DNA from: Bacillota bacterium
GTDB lineage: Bacteria > Bacillota > Clostridia > Lachnospirales > Lachnospiraceae
DNA: 64,000 bases
Direction: 5' to 3'
NCBI GenBank assembly: GCA_023421075.1
Contig: JAEZUM010000043.1
Location: forward strand, 1 to 64,000
Translations under genes and position numbers: made by a program
Notes under the pieces: model-generated
What the model was told of the DNA's origin: nothing
Database searches by the model: none
The model's input: the letters and a program-made list of their open reading frames with translations, nothing else
In this document: piece by piece, positions 31,765 to 40,472 of the stretch
Layout: every line of letters starts with the position of its first letter
How positions within the stretch are numbered: position 1 is the stretch's first letter

Positions 31765-33678
31765 TTAGAATTCACTGTGATGCTTTAATCGTAATGCTTC
31801 CTTCTGATACTTCTGCTGATACATCTTTGAATCCGAGACAATCAGGCAATCCTCAATGGAACTACTTTCATTTGGCTTAATTATGTTCCAACCATAGCTC
31901 ACATATACCTGAAATTCTCTGCCGTTATCCTGATTGATCTCATCCAGCTTTCCTTCAAAGCGATCAATAAACTCTTTTATCTTCATCTGTTCATAATCCA
32001 TACCAATTACAACAAACTCATCCCCACTGATTCGGATGCAAAGCTCATCATCCTCAGCAGCGTACAACAAAGCATCTGCAACGGTCTTAATGGCAAGGTC
32101 ACCGCTTGCATGTCCAAAATTATCATTGATATATTTTAGCTTATCCATATCTGCGGAAAAAACCATTAACTTTGTCCCTTGCTGAATGCATTGCTCCATA
32201 TATTTTCTTCCCAGCTGCTCTAAGGCACGACGGTTATAGAGCCCGGTCAATTCATCCTTAATCGACATGTCCTCAAGACGATTCACCAACTGATTCAATA
32301 CATGCTGAATTCGTATATTCTCCAGAGCATTGCACACATTAATCAGCCATCCCTGATAGGAGGATTTATATACCTGCCCCTCCGGAAAGCTGATTGCAGT
32401 ATAACCGTAGCAAACTTCCTGGTAATGAAGCATATTAAAGAAGAAGACCTGTGGCTCCTCCCCCGAATAGATCGGCGGCAAAAGCTGTGGCCTGGTGAAT
32501 TCCACACGCTGCAACCATTCTCCTCTTCGAATCCCAACCTCCATGATGATATCATTGGAGATTTTTGCTTCCGAGTTCTCCACATTACCGATCGATTCCC
32601 AGTTCTTATACAAACACATATAGAAACTAGCGAAGCCTTCGTTCATATAAGCATAGGCTGCCAGCTTACGGTCAAGGTCATTGAGTGTCTTCACGTTCGT
32701 TAGCTCAACGGACATAAAGGAATTATTGTAGATTGCCTTATCCTTCGATTCCAGATCCTTAATAATCCGGTTTCTGCGATAAGTCAGTGTTTCGCGCTCT
32801 CCGGAGGTCGTGCAGCCACAGGATTCCCGGAAGGAGGTTACCGTGGATAAGAGACTGTCTCTTTCCTGGGGGATGCTGTTGTTATGTTTATAAATCTTCT
32901 CAACCGCTTCCATGCCCATCTCAAATACCGGAATTCCAGCTGTTGTAATCGTAGGACAAAAATCCTCTGTGATCGCAATGTTATCACAGCCGGAGACAGC
33001 AACATCCTCCGGAACAAAGATTCCTCGCTCTGCCAATGCATTACACACCGTAATTGCCATATAATCGTTGGCACAGATAATTGCTTCCGGACGCTTGTCA
33101 GGATCCGAAAACCAATACCGTACCGCATCATAGCCCTTATACTTCCAGAAATCACCGAAGAAGGTCTGCTCCTCCTCTACCGTAAGATTATGTTCCCTCA
33201 TAATTCTTTTGAAAGCCTCCAAACGAACATGAGATACCGGATTATTCTTCGGCCCGGTCAAAAAGTTAATTCTTGAATATCCATGATCAACGATAAAATG
33301 ATGGATGATCTCATCCAGGACGGAAGAGTCATCGATCAACACATTATAATAATCATCAATCTGTTGTCTTACGCTGACAACCGGACATCTGGCATACTTA
33401 GCAATGTAATCACGGATGCATTTGTCAAATCCCTGAACGAACATAGAATCCGGTAAAATGATGATACCATCCAGATCCTGATATCGGGGCAGCGAAGCAA
33501 TACTACGTTCTCCGATCTCGTATTGAAATTCACCATAATCAAGAAAACTAGTAAAAAAGGCGACATTATAGCCTATCTCCATCGCCCTCTTACAAATACC
33601 CTTACTTAAAATCTCCTGAAACTCATTTTGTACCTGAGTAATAAACACCCCAATTGTTTTTCTACCATTACTGAACAT
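31765..33678 (-). CDS. LacI-type sensor domain fused to a GGDEF domain (SGDEF variant)
   Basis: The 637-residue protein starts directly with a periplasmic-binding-protein/LacI-like effector domain lacking the helix-turn-helix (KTIGVFITQVQNEFQEIL; ICANDYMAITVCNALAERGI; GCDNIAITEDFCPTITTAGI). A helical middle section leads to a C-terminal GGDEF diguanylate cyclase domain (about residues 475-625, DELTGLYNRRALEQLG to end). The signature is SGDEF at 551-555, a variant usually compatible with activity; I see no RxxD inhibitory site. There is no signal peptide or membrane helix, so it would sense a cytoplasmic ligand, perhaps a sugar, and make c-di-GMP. The next gene upstream is a full-length paralogue. 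Confidence 0.9.
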   Translation of the reverse strand: MFSNGRKTIGVFITQVQNEFQEILSKGICKRAMEIGYNVAFFTSFLDYGEFQYEIGERSIASLPRYQDLDGIIILPDSMFVQGFDKCIRDYIAKYARCPVVSVRQQIDDYYNVLIDDSSVLDEIIHHFIVDHGYSRINFLTGPKNNPVSHVRLEAFKRIMREHNLTVEEEQTFFGDFWKYKGYDAVRYWFSDPDKRPEAIICANDYMAITVCNALAERGIFVPEDVAVSGCDNIAITEDFCPTITTAGIPVFEMGMEAVEKIYKHNNSIPQERDSLLSTVTSFRESCGCTTSGERETLTYRRNRIIKDLESKDKAIYNNSFMSVELTNVKTLNDLDRKLAAYAYMNEGFASFYMCLYKNWESIGNVENSEAKISNDIIMEVGIRRGEWLQRVEFTRPQLLPPIYSGEEPQVFFFNMLHYQEVCYGYTAISFPEGQVYKSSYQGWLINVCNALENIRIQHVLNQLVNRLEDMSIKDELTGLYNRRALEQLGRKYMEQCIQQGTKLMVFSADMDKLKYINDNFGHASGDLAIKTVADALLYAAEDDELCIRISGDEFVVIGMDYEQMKIKEFIDRFEGKLDEINQDNGREFQVYVSYGWNIIKPNESSSIEDCLIVSDSKMYQQKYQKEALRLKHHSEF

Positions 33679-33772
33679 ATGAATCTACCAATCCTCCCAT
33701 GTAACACAGATGTTTCTCCCATAATCATCTGATGTACCAGCATCTATAAAGCTTTTTTGAAGTCATATAATC

Positions 33773-35659
33773 TTAAGAACGGAGCTTTTCATTTTTCTGA
33801 TGATACATCCTTTTATCTGCTACACTGAGACAACCTTCGATAGAGGTTTCTTCGTCCGGATGGATCAGATGACTACCGTAGCTTACATATACTCCAAAAT
33901 CATAATCTGTTATAAAGTTAAATCGATTTAGTGATTCCAGGAAACGTTCAATGAATTTTGTCAGCTTCTCTTCATCATAGTCCATCCCGATTGCCAGAAA
34001 TTCATCACCGCCGAGACGAATACAGACCTCATTGTTACAAGCAGCCTGCTGCATTGACTCAGCCACCACTTTTAGCGCAACATCTCCGTAAGCATGACCG
34101 AATTTATCATTGATGAATTTTAGTTTGTCCATATCCGCAGTAAATACCATTAATCTGGTATGATCCTCTATACACTGCTTCATAAGCTTATTCCCTATTG
34201 TACTCAATGCCCTGCGATTATATAGACCGGTCAGCTCATCACGAATTGAGGTCTCCTCAAGCTTGGTGATCAGACGATTTAGCTCATCGTGTACACGGAC
34301 ATTCTCAAGGGCATTACTTACGTTAATGAGCCAAGCCTGAAAGGTAAGCATATAGGTCTGAATCGTATCAAAGCTGATCCCGACATAACCAAAGGAATGC
34401 TCCTGATGATGCAGCATAGCAAAAAAATATGCCATCGGCCGATCTTCACAAAGCTCCTCCGGGATCAATTCACTGCTCGAAAAAGGCAGCTTACTATAGC
34501 CAATTCGGTTCTTAAAGCCTACCTCCATCACCATGGAAGTATTCTCGCTTCGGTCTGCCTCTTCGTAATATTTATCCCAATCCTTCCTTAAACATAAGCA
34601 AAAGTGGGTGAAGTTCTCATTTTCGTAGATATAAGTCCATATCTTTTGATTGATGTCCTCCAGCTTCGTTAGCCCGGTTAAGTCGGAGGACATATATGCA
34701 TTATGAGAAATAGCTCTCGTAAGACTTTCTCTGATTCTGATGTGGCTCTGTCTTCGATCGTTACTCTCCTGATACCAGTTCTTTTTACAACCGCAGGAAG
34801 CCCGGTATACGGTAATGGTTTTCATGTAGGAATTCTTCGGCTCTTTACTCCCTCTATTATGACGGTCTATCTTGAGTACCGCTTCTACTCCCATCTCAAA
34901 AACAGGCATTCTTGCCGTTGTCAAGGACGGTGAAAATTCCGCTGCATCCTCTACATCATCACATCCGGTAACCGCAATCTCTTCCGGAACCGAAATTCCT
35001 CGCTCTGCCAGAGCATTGCTAACCGTTAATGCCATATAATCATTTGCACAGACAATCGCCTGTGGTCTTTCCAGATCACTCTTTAACCATTGCTCTACCG
35101 CATGAACCCCCGCATATTTCCAAAAATCTCCGTAATAGATACGTTCCTCTTCTACCGGAATATGATGTTCAGACAGAATCTTTTTATATGCTGCCAGTCT
35201 CTTCTCGGAATCGGGAAACCCCTTCGGTCCTGCCAGAAAATTAATACGAGTAAACTTATGCTCCTCGATTAAATGGCGAATTAATTCATCCAGTACCGTA
35301 TAATCATCAATCAGGACATTATAGTATTCTTTTATTTCTCTGCGCACACTAACAACCGGACACTTGCATCTCCGGTTTATGTTTTCTTTATAGCGGGCCT
35401 CCAGATTCTGTAGAACCAATGTATCCGAGGCGATTATAATACCCTCCAGCTCTTCGTAATTCGGTAGGTTAACAATCTCTGCTTCTCCAACATCATAAGC
35501 AGGCTGACCGTATCCTCCGAAATTCGTAAAGAATGCGACGTTGTAATCCAGTTCCCTTGCTTTCTTAATGATACCTTTACTTAGGTTGTCCTGAAATTCA
35601 TGATTAACCTGAGATATTAGTACTCCAATCGTCCTTCGTTTACTACCCAGCACATACAT
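33773..35659 (-). CDS. LacI-type sensor domain fused to a canonical GGDEF domain
   Basis: The 628-residue paralogue of the next gene has the same layout: LacI-like sensor without DNA-binding domain (RTIGVLISQVNHEFQDNLSK; IVCANDYMALTVSNALAERG), helical linker, then GGDEF (RDELTGLYNRRALSTIG; GGDEF at 550-554, canonical). No RxxD site precedes the motif. I place the start at the ATG at 35659 (MYVLGSKRRTIGV), preceded by GGGGG and aligned with the paralogue's N terminus, instead of the in-frame GTG at 35698. A promoter lies 60 bases upstream. The tandem pair probably arose by duplication and the products may form heterodimers. Confidence 0.9.
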   Translation of the reverse strand: MYVLGSKRRTIGVLISQVNHEFQDNLSKGIIKKARELDYNVAFFTNFGGYGQPAYDVGEAEIVNLPNYEELEGIIIASDTLVLQNLEARYKENINRRCKCPVVSVRREIKEYYNVLIDDYTVLDELIRHLIEEHKFTRINFLAGPKGFPDSEKRLAAYKKILSEHHIPVEEERIYYGDFWKYAGVHAVEQWLKSDLERPQAIVCANDYMALTVSNALAERGISVPEEIAVTGCDDVEDAAEFSPSLTTARMPVFEMGVEAVLKIDRHNRGSKEPKNSYMKTITVYRASCGCKKNWYQESNDRRQSHIRIRESLTRAISHNAYMSSDLTGLTKLEDINQKIWTYIYENENFTHFCLCLRKDWDKYYEEADRSENTSMVMEVGFKNRIGYSKLPFSSSELIPEELCEDRPMAYFFAMLHHQEHSFGYVGISFDTIQTYMLTFQAWLINVSNALENVRVHDELNRLITKLEETSIRDELTGLYNRRALSTIGNKLMKQCIEDHTRLMVFTADMDKLKFINDKFGHAYGDVALKVVAESMQQAACNNEVCIRLGGDEFLAIGMDYDEEKLTKFIERFLESLNRFNFITDYDFGVYVSYGSHLIHPDEETSIEGCLSVADKRMYHQKNEKLRS

Positions 35660-35718
35660 ACCCCCACTTCTATATGAGTGCCACTTTGCCTGTTTCACGT
35701 CCCTAGTACTTATATACT

Positions 35719-35747
35719 ATAATAACCCATTTTTATCCTAAACACAA
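35719..35747 (-). promoter_or_regulatory. Promoter for the tandem GGDEF genes
   Basis: Minus-strand TTGTGT (35742-35747), 17 bases, TATTAT (35719-35724). Confidence 0.5.
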
Positions 35748-35792
35748 TATTTTCATAAATATTTCGTGCTGGAACCCTATTACATACACCAA

Positions 35793-35823
35793 GGGAATGC
35801 CTTCCATCACAGATTGCATTCCC
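35793..35823 (-). terminator. Hairpin after the ABC ATPase gene
   Basis: GGGAATGC (35793-35800) and its complement (35816-35823) flank a 15-base loop 38 bases past the stop at 35861; there is no T-tract. Confidence 0.4.
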
Positions 35824-35860
35824 CTCTAATCTTATTGTATTATGCTCAGAAGATTGACTA

Positions 35861-36655
35861 CTAAGACAGTATCATTCGGTCATTGGCAAATTCACCGCCG
35901 CTTACCTTCTCGAACTTCTCCAGAAGATCACTGACATGCAGATTCTTCTTAGCCTCACCGGCTACATCATAAATTATTTTTCCTTCATACATCATAATGA
36001 GACGATTACCGTATTGAATGGCATTTTTCATATTATGTGTGACCATAAGTGCGGTCAAGGAATTGGCCTCGATGATCTGTTCGGATAGCTCTAAGACCTT
36101 ACTCGCTGTCTTCGGGTCCAATGCTGCGGTGTGCTCATCCAACAGAAGAAGTTTTGGCTGCTTTAAGGTAGCCATCAGCAATGTCAATGCCTGTCTTTGC
36201 CCGCCTGATAACAATCCCACCTTAGCGGTAAGTCTGTTCTCCAGACCAAGATCAAGCATCTTTAGCTTCTCTATGTAAATTTCCTTTTCTTCCTTGGTGA
36301 TACCCCATCCAAGACCCCTCTTCTGTCCGCGTCGAAATGCAAGTGCCAGATTTTCTTCGATTTCCATATTTGCTGCGGTTCCCATCATCGGATCCTGAAA
36401 CACCCGTCCCAGATATTTCGCTCTGCTATGTTCCGGCAGCTTTGTAATATCCTCCGAGTCCAGAGTTACCCGCCCTAGATCCGGATAGTGAACACCGGCA
36501 ATCATATTCAGCATGGTTGATTTTCCGGCACCGTTTCCTCCGATGACCGTTACAAAATCGCCTTGCTTCAGCTCAAGATTTAATCCGTTCAACACATGTT
36601 TCTCGTTCACTGTTCCGGGATTGAAGGTCTTATAGATATTTGCTAACTTTAACAT
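35861..36655 (-). CDS. ABC transporter ATP-binding protein
   Basis: The 264-residue ATPase has Walker A GGNGAGKSTML (about residue 36), Q-loop, signature LSGGQRQALTLL (about 143), Walker B LLLLDEHTAALDP and switch-region His in VTHNMKNA. DEHTAALDPKTA is typical of ATPases partnered with PF04392-type binding proteins. The start at 36655 (MLKLANIY) is an ATG nine bases after GGAGG and one base past the permease stop; an in-frame GTG at 36664 is too close to that site. It powers the importer formed with the next two genes upstream. Confidence 0.93.
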   Translation of the reverse strand: MLKLANIYKTFNPGTVNEKHVLNGLNLELKQGDFVTVIGGNGAGKSTMLNMIAGVHYPDLGRVTLDSEDITKLPEHSRAKYLGRVFQDPMMGTAANMEIEENLALAFRRGQKRGLGWGITKEEKEIYIEKLKMLDLGLENRLTAKVGLLSGGQRQALTLLMATLKQPKLLLLDEHTAALDPKTASKVLELSEQIIEANSLTALMVTHNMKNAIQYGNRLIMMYEGKIIYDVAGEAKKNLHVSDLLEKFEKVSGGEFANDRMILS

Positions 36656-36656
36656 C

Positions 36657-37586
36657 CTAGACACCCTCCCTTCGAACAGTTCCCTTTTTCTTCTTCAATA
36701 CGGGAACAGACAGAGCAAGTGCAACCACTACTGCTGTCAGAAGCTTCATATCATTGGTATCCATACCTAATTGTAATACGGATGCAATGATGATTCGGTA
36801 AACGATAGAGCCCAGGACAATTGCGATTAGTTTCGCTGCAAAGTTCTTCACCCAATAAAGCAATACCTCACCCATAACGATGGAAGCCAGACCTATGACA
36901 ATCGCTCCTACTCCCATGTTAACATCGGCATAACCCTGACTCTGAGTTACCAAGGCACCGGCCAGAGCAATCAAGCCGTTACTGATAACCAGCCCGAGGA
37001 TTTTCATTTTATCCGTATTTACGCCCTGTGCACGAACCATATTTTCATTATTTCCTGTAGCTCGAATGCAGCAACCGATTTCTGTTCCGAAGAACCAATA
37101 AAGAAGTGCGATTACTGCCATAATGCAGATCATACCCACACCCATGGTAACCCAGATCTGTAAGGTAGAATCCTTTATTCCAAGTTCCTTCGCCGCCGGT
37201 AACAATCCTTTGAAGATCTGGATAATTGTATTCTGACCGATGAGAGAAGTGTTAGCCTGTCCCATAACCCGGAGGTTTACAGAGTATAATCCGATCATTG
37301 TCAGAATACCGGAGAGAATTGCCGGAATTTTAAGCTTTGTATGCAGAAAACCGGTAACGAAGCCCGCTGCCATACCGGCGAGGATCGCAATAATCAGTGT
37401 TATAAAAGGATTCCACTGATGGTTCACCATCAGCATCGCACTGATGCTTCCTCCTAAAGCAAAGCTTCCTTCACAGGACATATCAGCAAAATTTAATATT
37501 CGGAAGGTGAGATAAACGCCCAGTGCCAGTATCGCCCAGGTTAACCCCTGTGAAGCAGCACCGAATATAGCCATGACGATATTCAT
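36657..37586 (-). CDS. ABC transporter permease (branched-chain amino acid permease family)
   Basis: This 309-residue integral membrane protein has about eight to ten hydrophobic segments (AILALGVYLTFRIL, ITLIIAILAGMAAGFVTG, ILGLVISNGLIALAGALVTQ, AIVIGLASIVMGEVLLYW) and belongs to the LivH-like permease group associated with ABC_sub_bind proteins. The start at 37586 (MNIVMAIFGA) follows AAAGGAACTAGAAAAT; the longer frame to 37640 adds a hydrophilic segment without a binding site. The single permease presumably homodimerises. The last codons sit next to the ATPase start. Confidence 0.92.
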   Translation of the reverse strand: MNIVMAIFGAASQGLTWAILALGVYLTFRILNFADMSCEGSFALGGSISAMLMVNHQWNPFITLIIAILAGMAAGFVTGFLHTKLKIPAILSGILTMIGLYSVNLRVMGQANTSLIGQNTIIQIFKGLLPAAKELGIKDSTLQIWVTMGVGMICIMAVIALLYWFFGTEIGCCIRATGNNENMVRAQGVNTDKMKILGLVISNGLIALAGALVTQSQGYADVNMGVGAIVIGLASIVMGEVLLYWVKNFAAKLIAIVLGSIVYRIIIASVLQLGMDTNDMKLLTAVVVALALSVPVLKKKKGTVRREGV

Positions 37587-37693
37587 ATTTTCTAGTTCCT
37601 TTCTGATTAAGTACTCCATTGAAATGCTTTCATATCGCAATTAAAAAAGCGGATTATTATCATTTCAGCTGTTGATTATTTTACGGTAAGAAT

Positions 37694-37725
37694 GAATGTA
37701 GACCACATAAAATGTGGTCTCATTC
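37694..37725 (-). other. Intercistronic hairpin after the binding-protein gene
   Basis: AGACCACAT (37700-37708) and ATGTGGTCT (37712-37720) pair perfectly around three bases, with GAATG/ATTC extending the stem. It lies 44 bases after the binding-protein stop and before the permease, with no T-tract, as expected for an element protecting the 3' end of the more abundant binding-protein mRNA. Confidence 0.6.
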
Positions 37726-37768
37726 ACTAATATATAACTCATATTGAGGTAGAACGCTAGTCTTTGTG

Positions 37769-38734
37769 TTACTTCGCCTGTAGATCAGCGGGTATCGTGA
37801 TGCCCAGCTGAGCGGCTACTTCTTCATTGATATCAATAGTATACTGATCATCCGGCAAATACTGTATCGGCATTGTCTCGGTCTTAGCCTCACCCTTGAT
37901 TATCTTCACTGCCTGCTCACCGGTTAACCAGCCAAGCTTGTAGTAGTCAATTCCGTTGGTCGCAAGACCGCCTGCATCAACCATACCTGATTCACCACAA
38001 ATTACAGGAATACCATTATCATTCGCAACCAATGCTACAGTCGGCATACCGGAAGCGATAATGTTATCCGTCGGAGCGTAGATGGCATCCACCTTACCAA
38101 CCAAAGATTGAACCACCTGTTGAATCTCATTGGAATTGGATACGGTTGCATCTATTGTTGTAAGCCCTAATTCCGCTGCAGCCTCTACTGCGATTTCAGC
38201 CTGGATCTTGGAGTTGCTTTCACTGGAGCAGTAAAGAATAGCAATCGTCTTTGCATCCGGAACCAGTTTAGTCAAGAGCTCAATCTGATTTTTGATCGGT
38301 GTCAGATCTGAGGTACCAGATACATTTCCACCCGGTGCATCATTCGAAGCAACAAGACCGGAGCCGGCAGGATCCGTTACGGCAGTAATCAGGATCGGGA
38401 TATCCTTGGTTGCATTTGCTACCGCTTGTGCAGAGGGGGTTGCTATTGCTAAGATCAAATCATTATTATCATTTACCAGTTTGGTCGCAATGGTGCTTGC
38501 CGTTGCTTGATCTCCCTGGGCATTCTGCAGATCAATTTTGATGTTTTCTCCATCTATGTACCCTGCCTCAGCCAATGCATCCACAAAACCCTTATAGCTG
38601 GCATCAAGTGCGGCGTGTGTTACGTATTGATTTACACCTATCTTAAATACATCGTCCTTCGTACTGCAGCCTGCAAGTACAATCGTTGACATTGCTGTAA
38701 TCAACATACCAGCAACAATTCTTCTTATCTTCAT
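37769..38734 (-). CDS. ABC transporter substrate-binding lipoprotein (PF04392 type)
   Basis: The 321-residue protein has a lipoprotein signal (MKIRRIVAGMLITAMSTIVL then AGC lipobox, Cys at residue 22) and the ABC_sub_bind fold (KIGVNQYVTHAALDASYKGF; ITAVTDPAGSGLV; GVDAIYAPTDN-like segment). Characterised relatives bind tryptophan or tyrosine, so an aromatic amino acid is one possible ligand, but this is not certain. The start at 38734 follows GGAGGAGAAGTTGAT; a start 30 bases upstream precedes that site. It leads a three-gene importer operon with a good promoter. Confidence 0.92.
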   Translation of the reverse strand: MKIRRIVAGMLITAMSTIVLAGCSTKDDVFKIGVNQYVTHAALDASYKGFVDALAEAGYIDGENIKIDLQNAQGDQATASTIATKLVNDNNDLILAIATPSAQAVANATKDIPILITAVTDPAGSGLVASNDAPGGNVSGTSDLTPIKNQIELLTKLVPDAKTIAILYCSSESNSKIQAEIAVEAAAELGLTTIDATVSNSNEIQQVVQSLVGKVDAIYAPTDNIIASGMPTVALVANDNGIPVICGESGMVDAGGLATNGIDYYKLGWLTGEQAVKIIKGEAKTETMPIQYLPDDQYTIDINEEVAAQLGITIPADLQAK

Positions 38735-38820
38735 ATCAACTTCTCCTCCTGTAATCATAGTCATAGCGTTTCCAAAATTACGCTATTTCGCTTTAAAGCT
38801 TTAACACTTTTAATGGATAA

Positions 38821-38849
38821 AGTGTACTATTAAAATGAGGATTCGTCAA
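38821..38849 (-). promoter_or_regulatory. Promoter for the ABC importer operon
   Basis: Minus-strand TTGACG (38844-38849), 17 bases, TACACT (38821-38826), 87 bases before the start. The leader shows no T-box or other known riboswitch. Confidence 0.65.
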
Positions 38850-38906
38850 TACTTTTTTTCTTCCAAATTCAAGGAATAGAATGTGTTCGCTTATTATGCT
38901 GATATG

Positions 38907-39659
38907 CTAATCTTTATACACATTTGCATGATAATCCTTATGAAGAAAATCGCAGGTACAATCTTTGATTGCCTGTTCCACAGGTATTTCTGCATCATTG
39001 CTCAAGATTTCACACAGATAATGGCACACATTCTTTGTATCTCTGATGATTCTATGCATATCATCAATAGCTTCGCCATGTCCCGGAATAAAAATATATT
39101 GATTATACTTTGTCAAGCTATGAACGGATACATAATGATTAATAATGTCATGCTTTGATACAATCGGTAATATAGGCTCACCGTTCGGGGCATACATTAA
39201 CTCATCCGCAATATATAAGTACTTTTCATTAATCTTAATCAGTAACGTGCAAATAGAATGCCCGGGATTATGGATTAACTCAAGCACCTGATTGCCGTAA
39301 ATTATTTTACGATTTTTATCAATTAAAACCGTTGGTATATAATACTTCTGCTCCTGTGTGGGTACCCATTGGTTTAAGGTCGGTTGATAATAGCTGCTGC
39401 CATATATGGTGATCCCTTGCAGCTTTTTCAGACCCTGGATATGTTCTTCATGAAAATGTGATATAATGACACCCTCAATTGCTATTCCGGAAGCCTCCAG
39501 ATCCTTTATAACTTCTTCGGTCTGATCCGCATAGCCTGTGTCAATGATAATGGACTTATCACCATTGATAATTGCTATGACATTATTCCCATACTTCTTA
39601 TCCTCAATAGGCTCAAAAATATACTGTATCACACCCTGGGATAATTCTTTTCTCTTCAT
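38907..39659 (-). CDS. Metallo-beta-lactamase fold hydrolase with HxHxEH motif
   Basis: The 250-residue protein has the metallo-beta-lactamase fold: VIISHFHEEHIQGLKKL carries the metal motif near residue 84, followed by HNPGHSICTLLI, the bridging-Asp strand YIADELMYAP and IFIPGHGEAID. The canonical HxHxDH is here HFHEEH, with Glu in the Asp position that normally binds the second zinc, so the second metal site may be altered. Substrate is unknown. It is preceded by its own strong promoter and followed by the ABC operon promoter. The start is the ATG at 39659. Confidence 0.88.
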   Translation of the reverse strand: MKRKELSQGVIQYIFEPIEDKKYGNNVIAIINGDKSIIIDTGYADQTEEVIKDLEASGIAIEGVIISHFHEEHIQGLKKLQGITIYGSSYYQPTLNQWVPTQEQKYYIPTVLIDKNRKIIYGNQVLELIHNPGHSICTLLIKINEKYLYIADELMYAPNGEPILPIVSKHDIINHYVSVHSLTKYNQYIFIPGHGEAIDDMHRIIRDTKNVCHYLCEILSNDAEIPVEQAIKDCTCDFLHKDYHANVYKD

Positions 39660-39780
39660 AAATTACCTGCCTTATTCATTTACTACCCTATTTTGCTATG
39701 CATTAACGAAAAAAGCTTCATGAAAAAAGCTTGATCTTATTGCTTCTTCCATGAAGATATCATCAAATCCTATAACAAAA

Positions 39781-39809
39781 ATTTTATGCCAGAGTGGTAA
39801 AAAAGTCAA
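39781..39809 (-). promoter_or_regulatory. Promoter for the metallo-hydrolase gene
   Basis: Minus-strand TTGACT (39804-39809), 17 bases, TAAAAT (39781-39786), with a leader of about 115 bases. Confidence 0.65.
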
Positions 39810-39864
39810 TTAATATCGAGTCCTATTTTCTAATTAAATGGACCTATTACCGATATTATTATCC

Positions 39865-40335
39865 TTACTTCTTGCGTACATAAGTGAGGTATCGGTAAGG
39901 TATCTCTCCCTGATATTCTTCTTCCGAGGTAAGTATAAAGTCTTCATCCTTAAATCTCGGAAAATAGGTGTCTCCCTGAATCTCTAGATCGATCATGGTA
40001 AGATACATGACGTCAACGAGGGGAAGGGCTTCCCGGTATAATTGCTCACCTCCGGCAACATATGCGTCTTCATTGCCTACCAAGGTAATCGCCTGTTTTA
40101 ACGATCCAAGAGTAATGCAATTCTCATATTCATAATTTGTTGTATTCGATATTACTATGGTCCGGCGATTCGGCAATGGCTTGCCTATCTCCTCAAAGGA
40201 GCGCTTCCCCATAATTACTGTTTTTCCTGTTGTAAGCTCCTTGAAGCGTTTCTGCTCTCCTTTAATCTTCCAGGGAATAATGCCATTATTACCAATCACA
40301 TAATTTTTTGATAATGCAGCAATCAAAGCAAGCAT
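39865..40335 (-). CDS. folA: Dihydrofolate reductase
   Basis: The 156-residue protein reduces dihydrofolate with NADPH. Characteristic parts are MLALIAALSKNYVIGNNGIIPW at the N terminus (substrate-pocket Trp included), KTVIMGKRSFEEIGKPLPNR (NADPH-binding) and YVAGGEQLYREALPLVD. Length is typical for bacterial FolA. No thyA is adjacent. A promoter lies about 50 bases upstream and the leader contains an inverted repeat GTTTAGT/ACTAAAC (about 40350-40373) between promoter and start. Confidence 0.95.
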   Translation of the reverse strand: MLALIAALSKNYVIGNNGIIPWKIKGEQKRFKELTTGKTVIMGKRSFEEIGKPLPNRRTIVISNTTNYEYENCITLGSLKQAITLVGNEDAYVAGGEQLYREALPLVDVMYLTMIDLEIQGDTYFPRFKDEDFILTSEEEYQGEIPYRYLTYVRKK

Positions 40336-40381
40336 AGTTGTCTCCCATCCGTTTAGTGTCCTAACAGACTAAACTTTTATT

Positions 40382-40411
40382 ATTATAACCTATAGCATAA
40401 GAAAAATCCAA
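40382..40411 (-). promoter_or_regulatory. Probable promoter for folA
   Basis: Minus-strand TTGGAT (40406-40411), 18 bases, perfect TATAAT (40382-40387). It abuts the hairpin ending the LytTR regulator gene. Confidence 0.5.
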
Positions 40412-40414
40412 CAA

Positions 40415-40450
40415 GAAGAAAAGGATATGCAACGAGGCACATCCTTCTTC
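40415..40450 (-). terminator. Hairpin after the LytTR regulator gene
   Basis: Arms 40437-40450 and 40415-40430 (GAAGAAGGATGTGC-type stem with two unpaired bases) form a stem with a six-base loop, 23 bases past the stop at 40473; CTTGTTGGATTTTT follows. Confidence 0.5.
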
Positions 40451-40472
40451 CTGTGATAAAACACACTTTTCT

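Noticed and set aside
33773..35659. Classical LacI-family repressors
   Set aside because: Both paralogues start directly at the effector-binding domain and lack a helix-turn-helix; the C terminus is GGDEF.
38735..38820. T-box or other riboswitch in the ABC importer leader
   Set aside because: The leader is under 90 bases and lacks the T-box sequence or a terminator.
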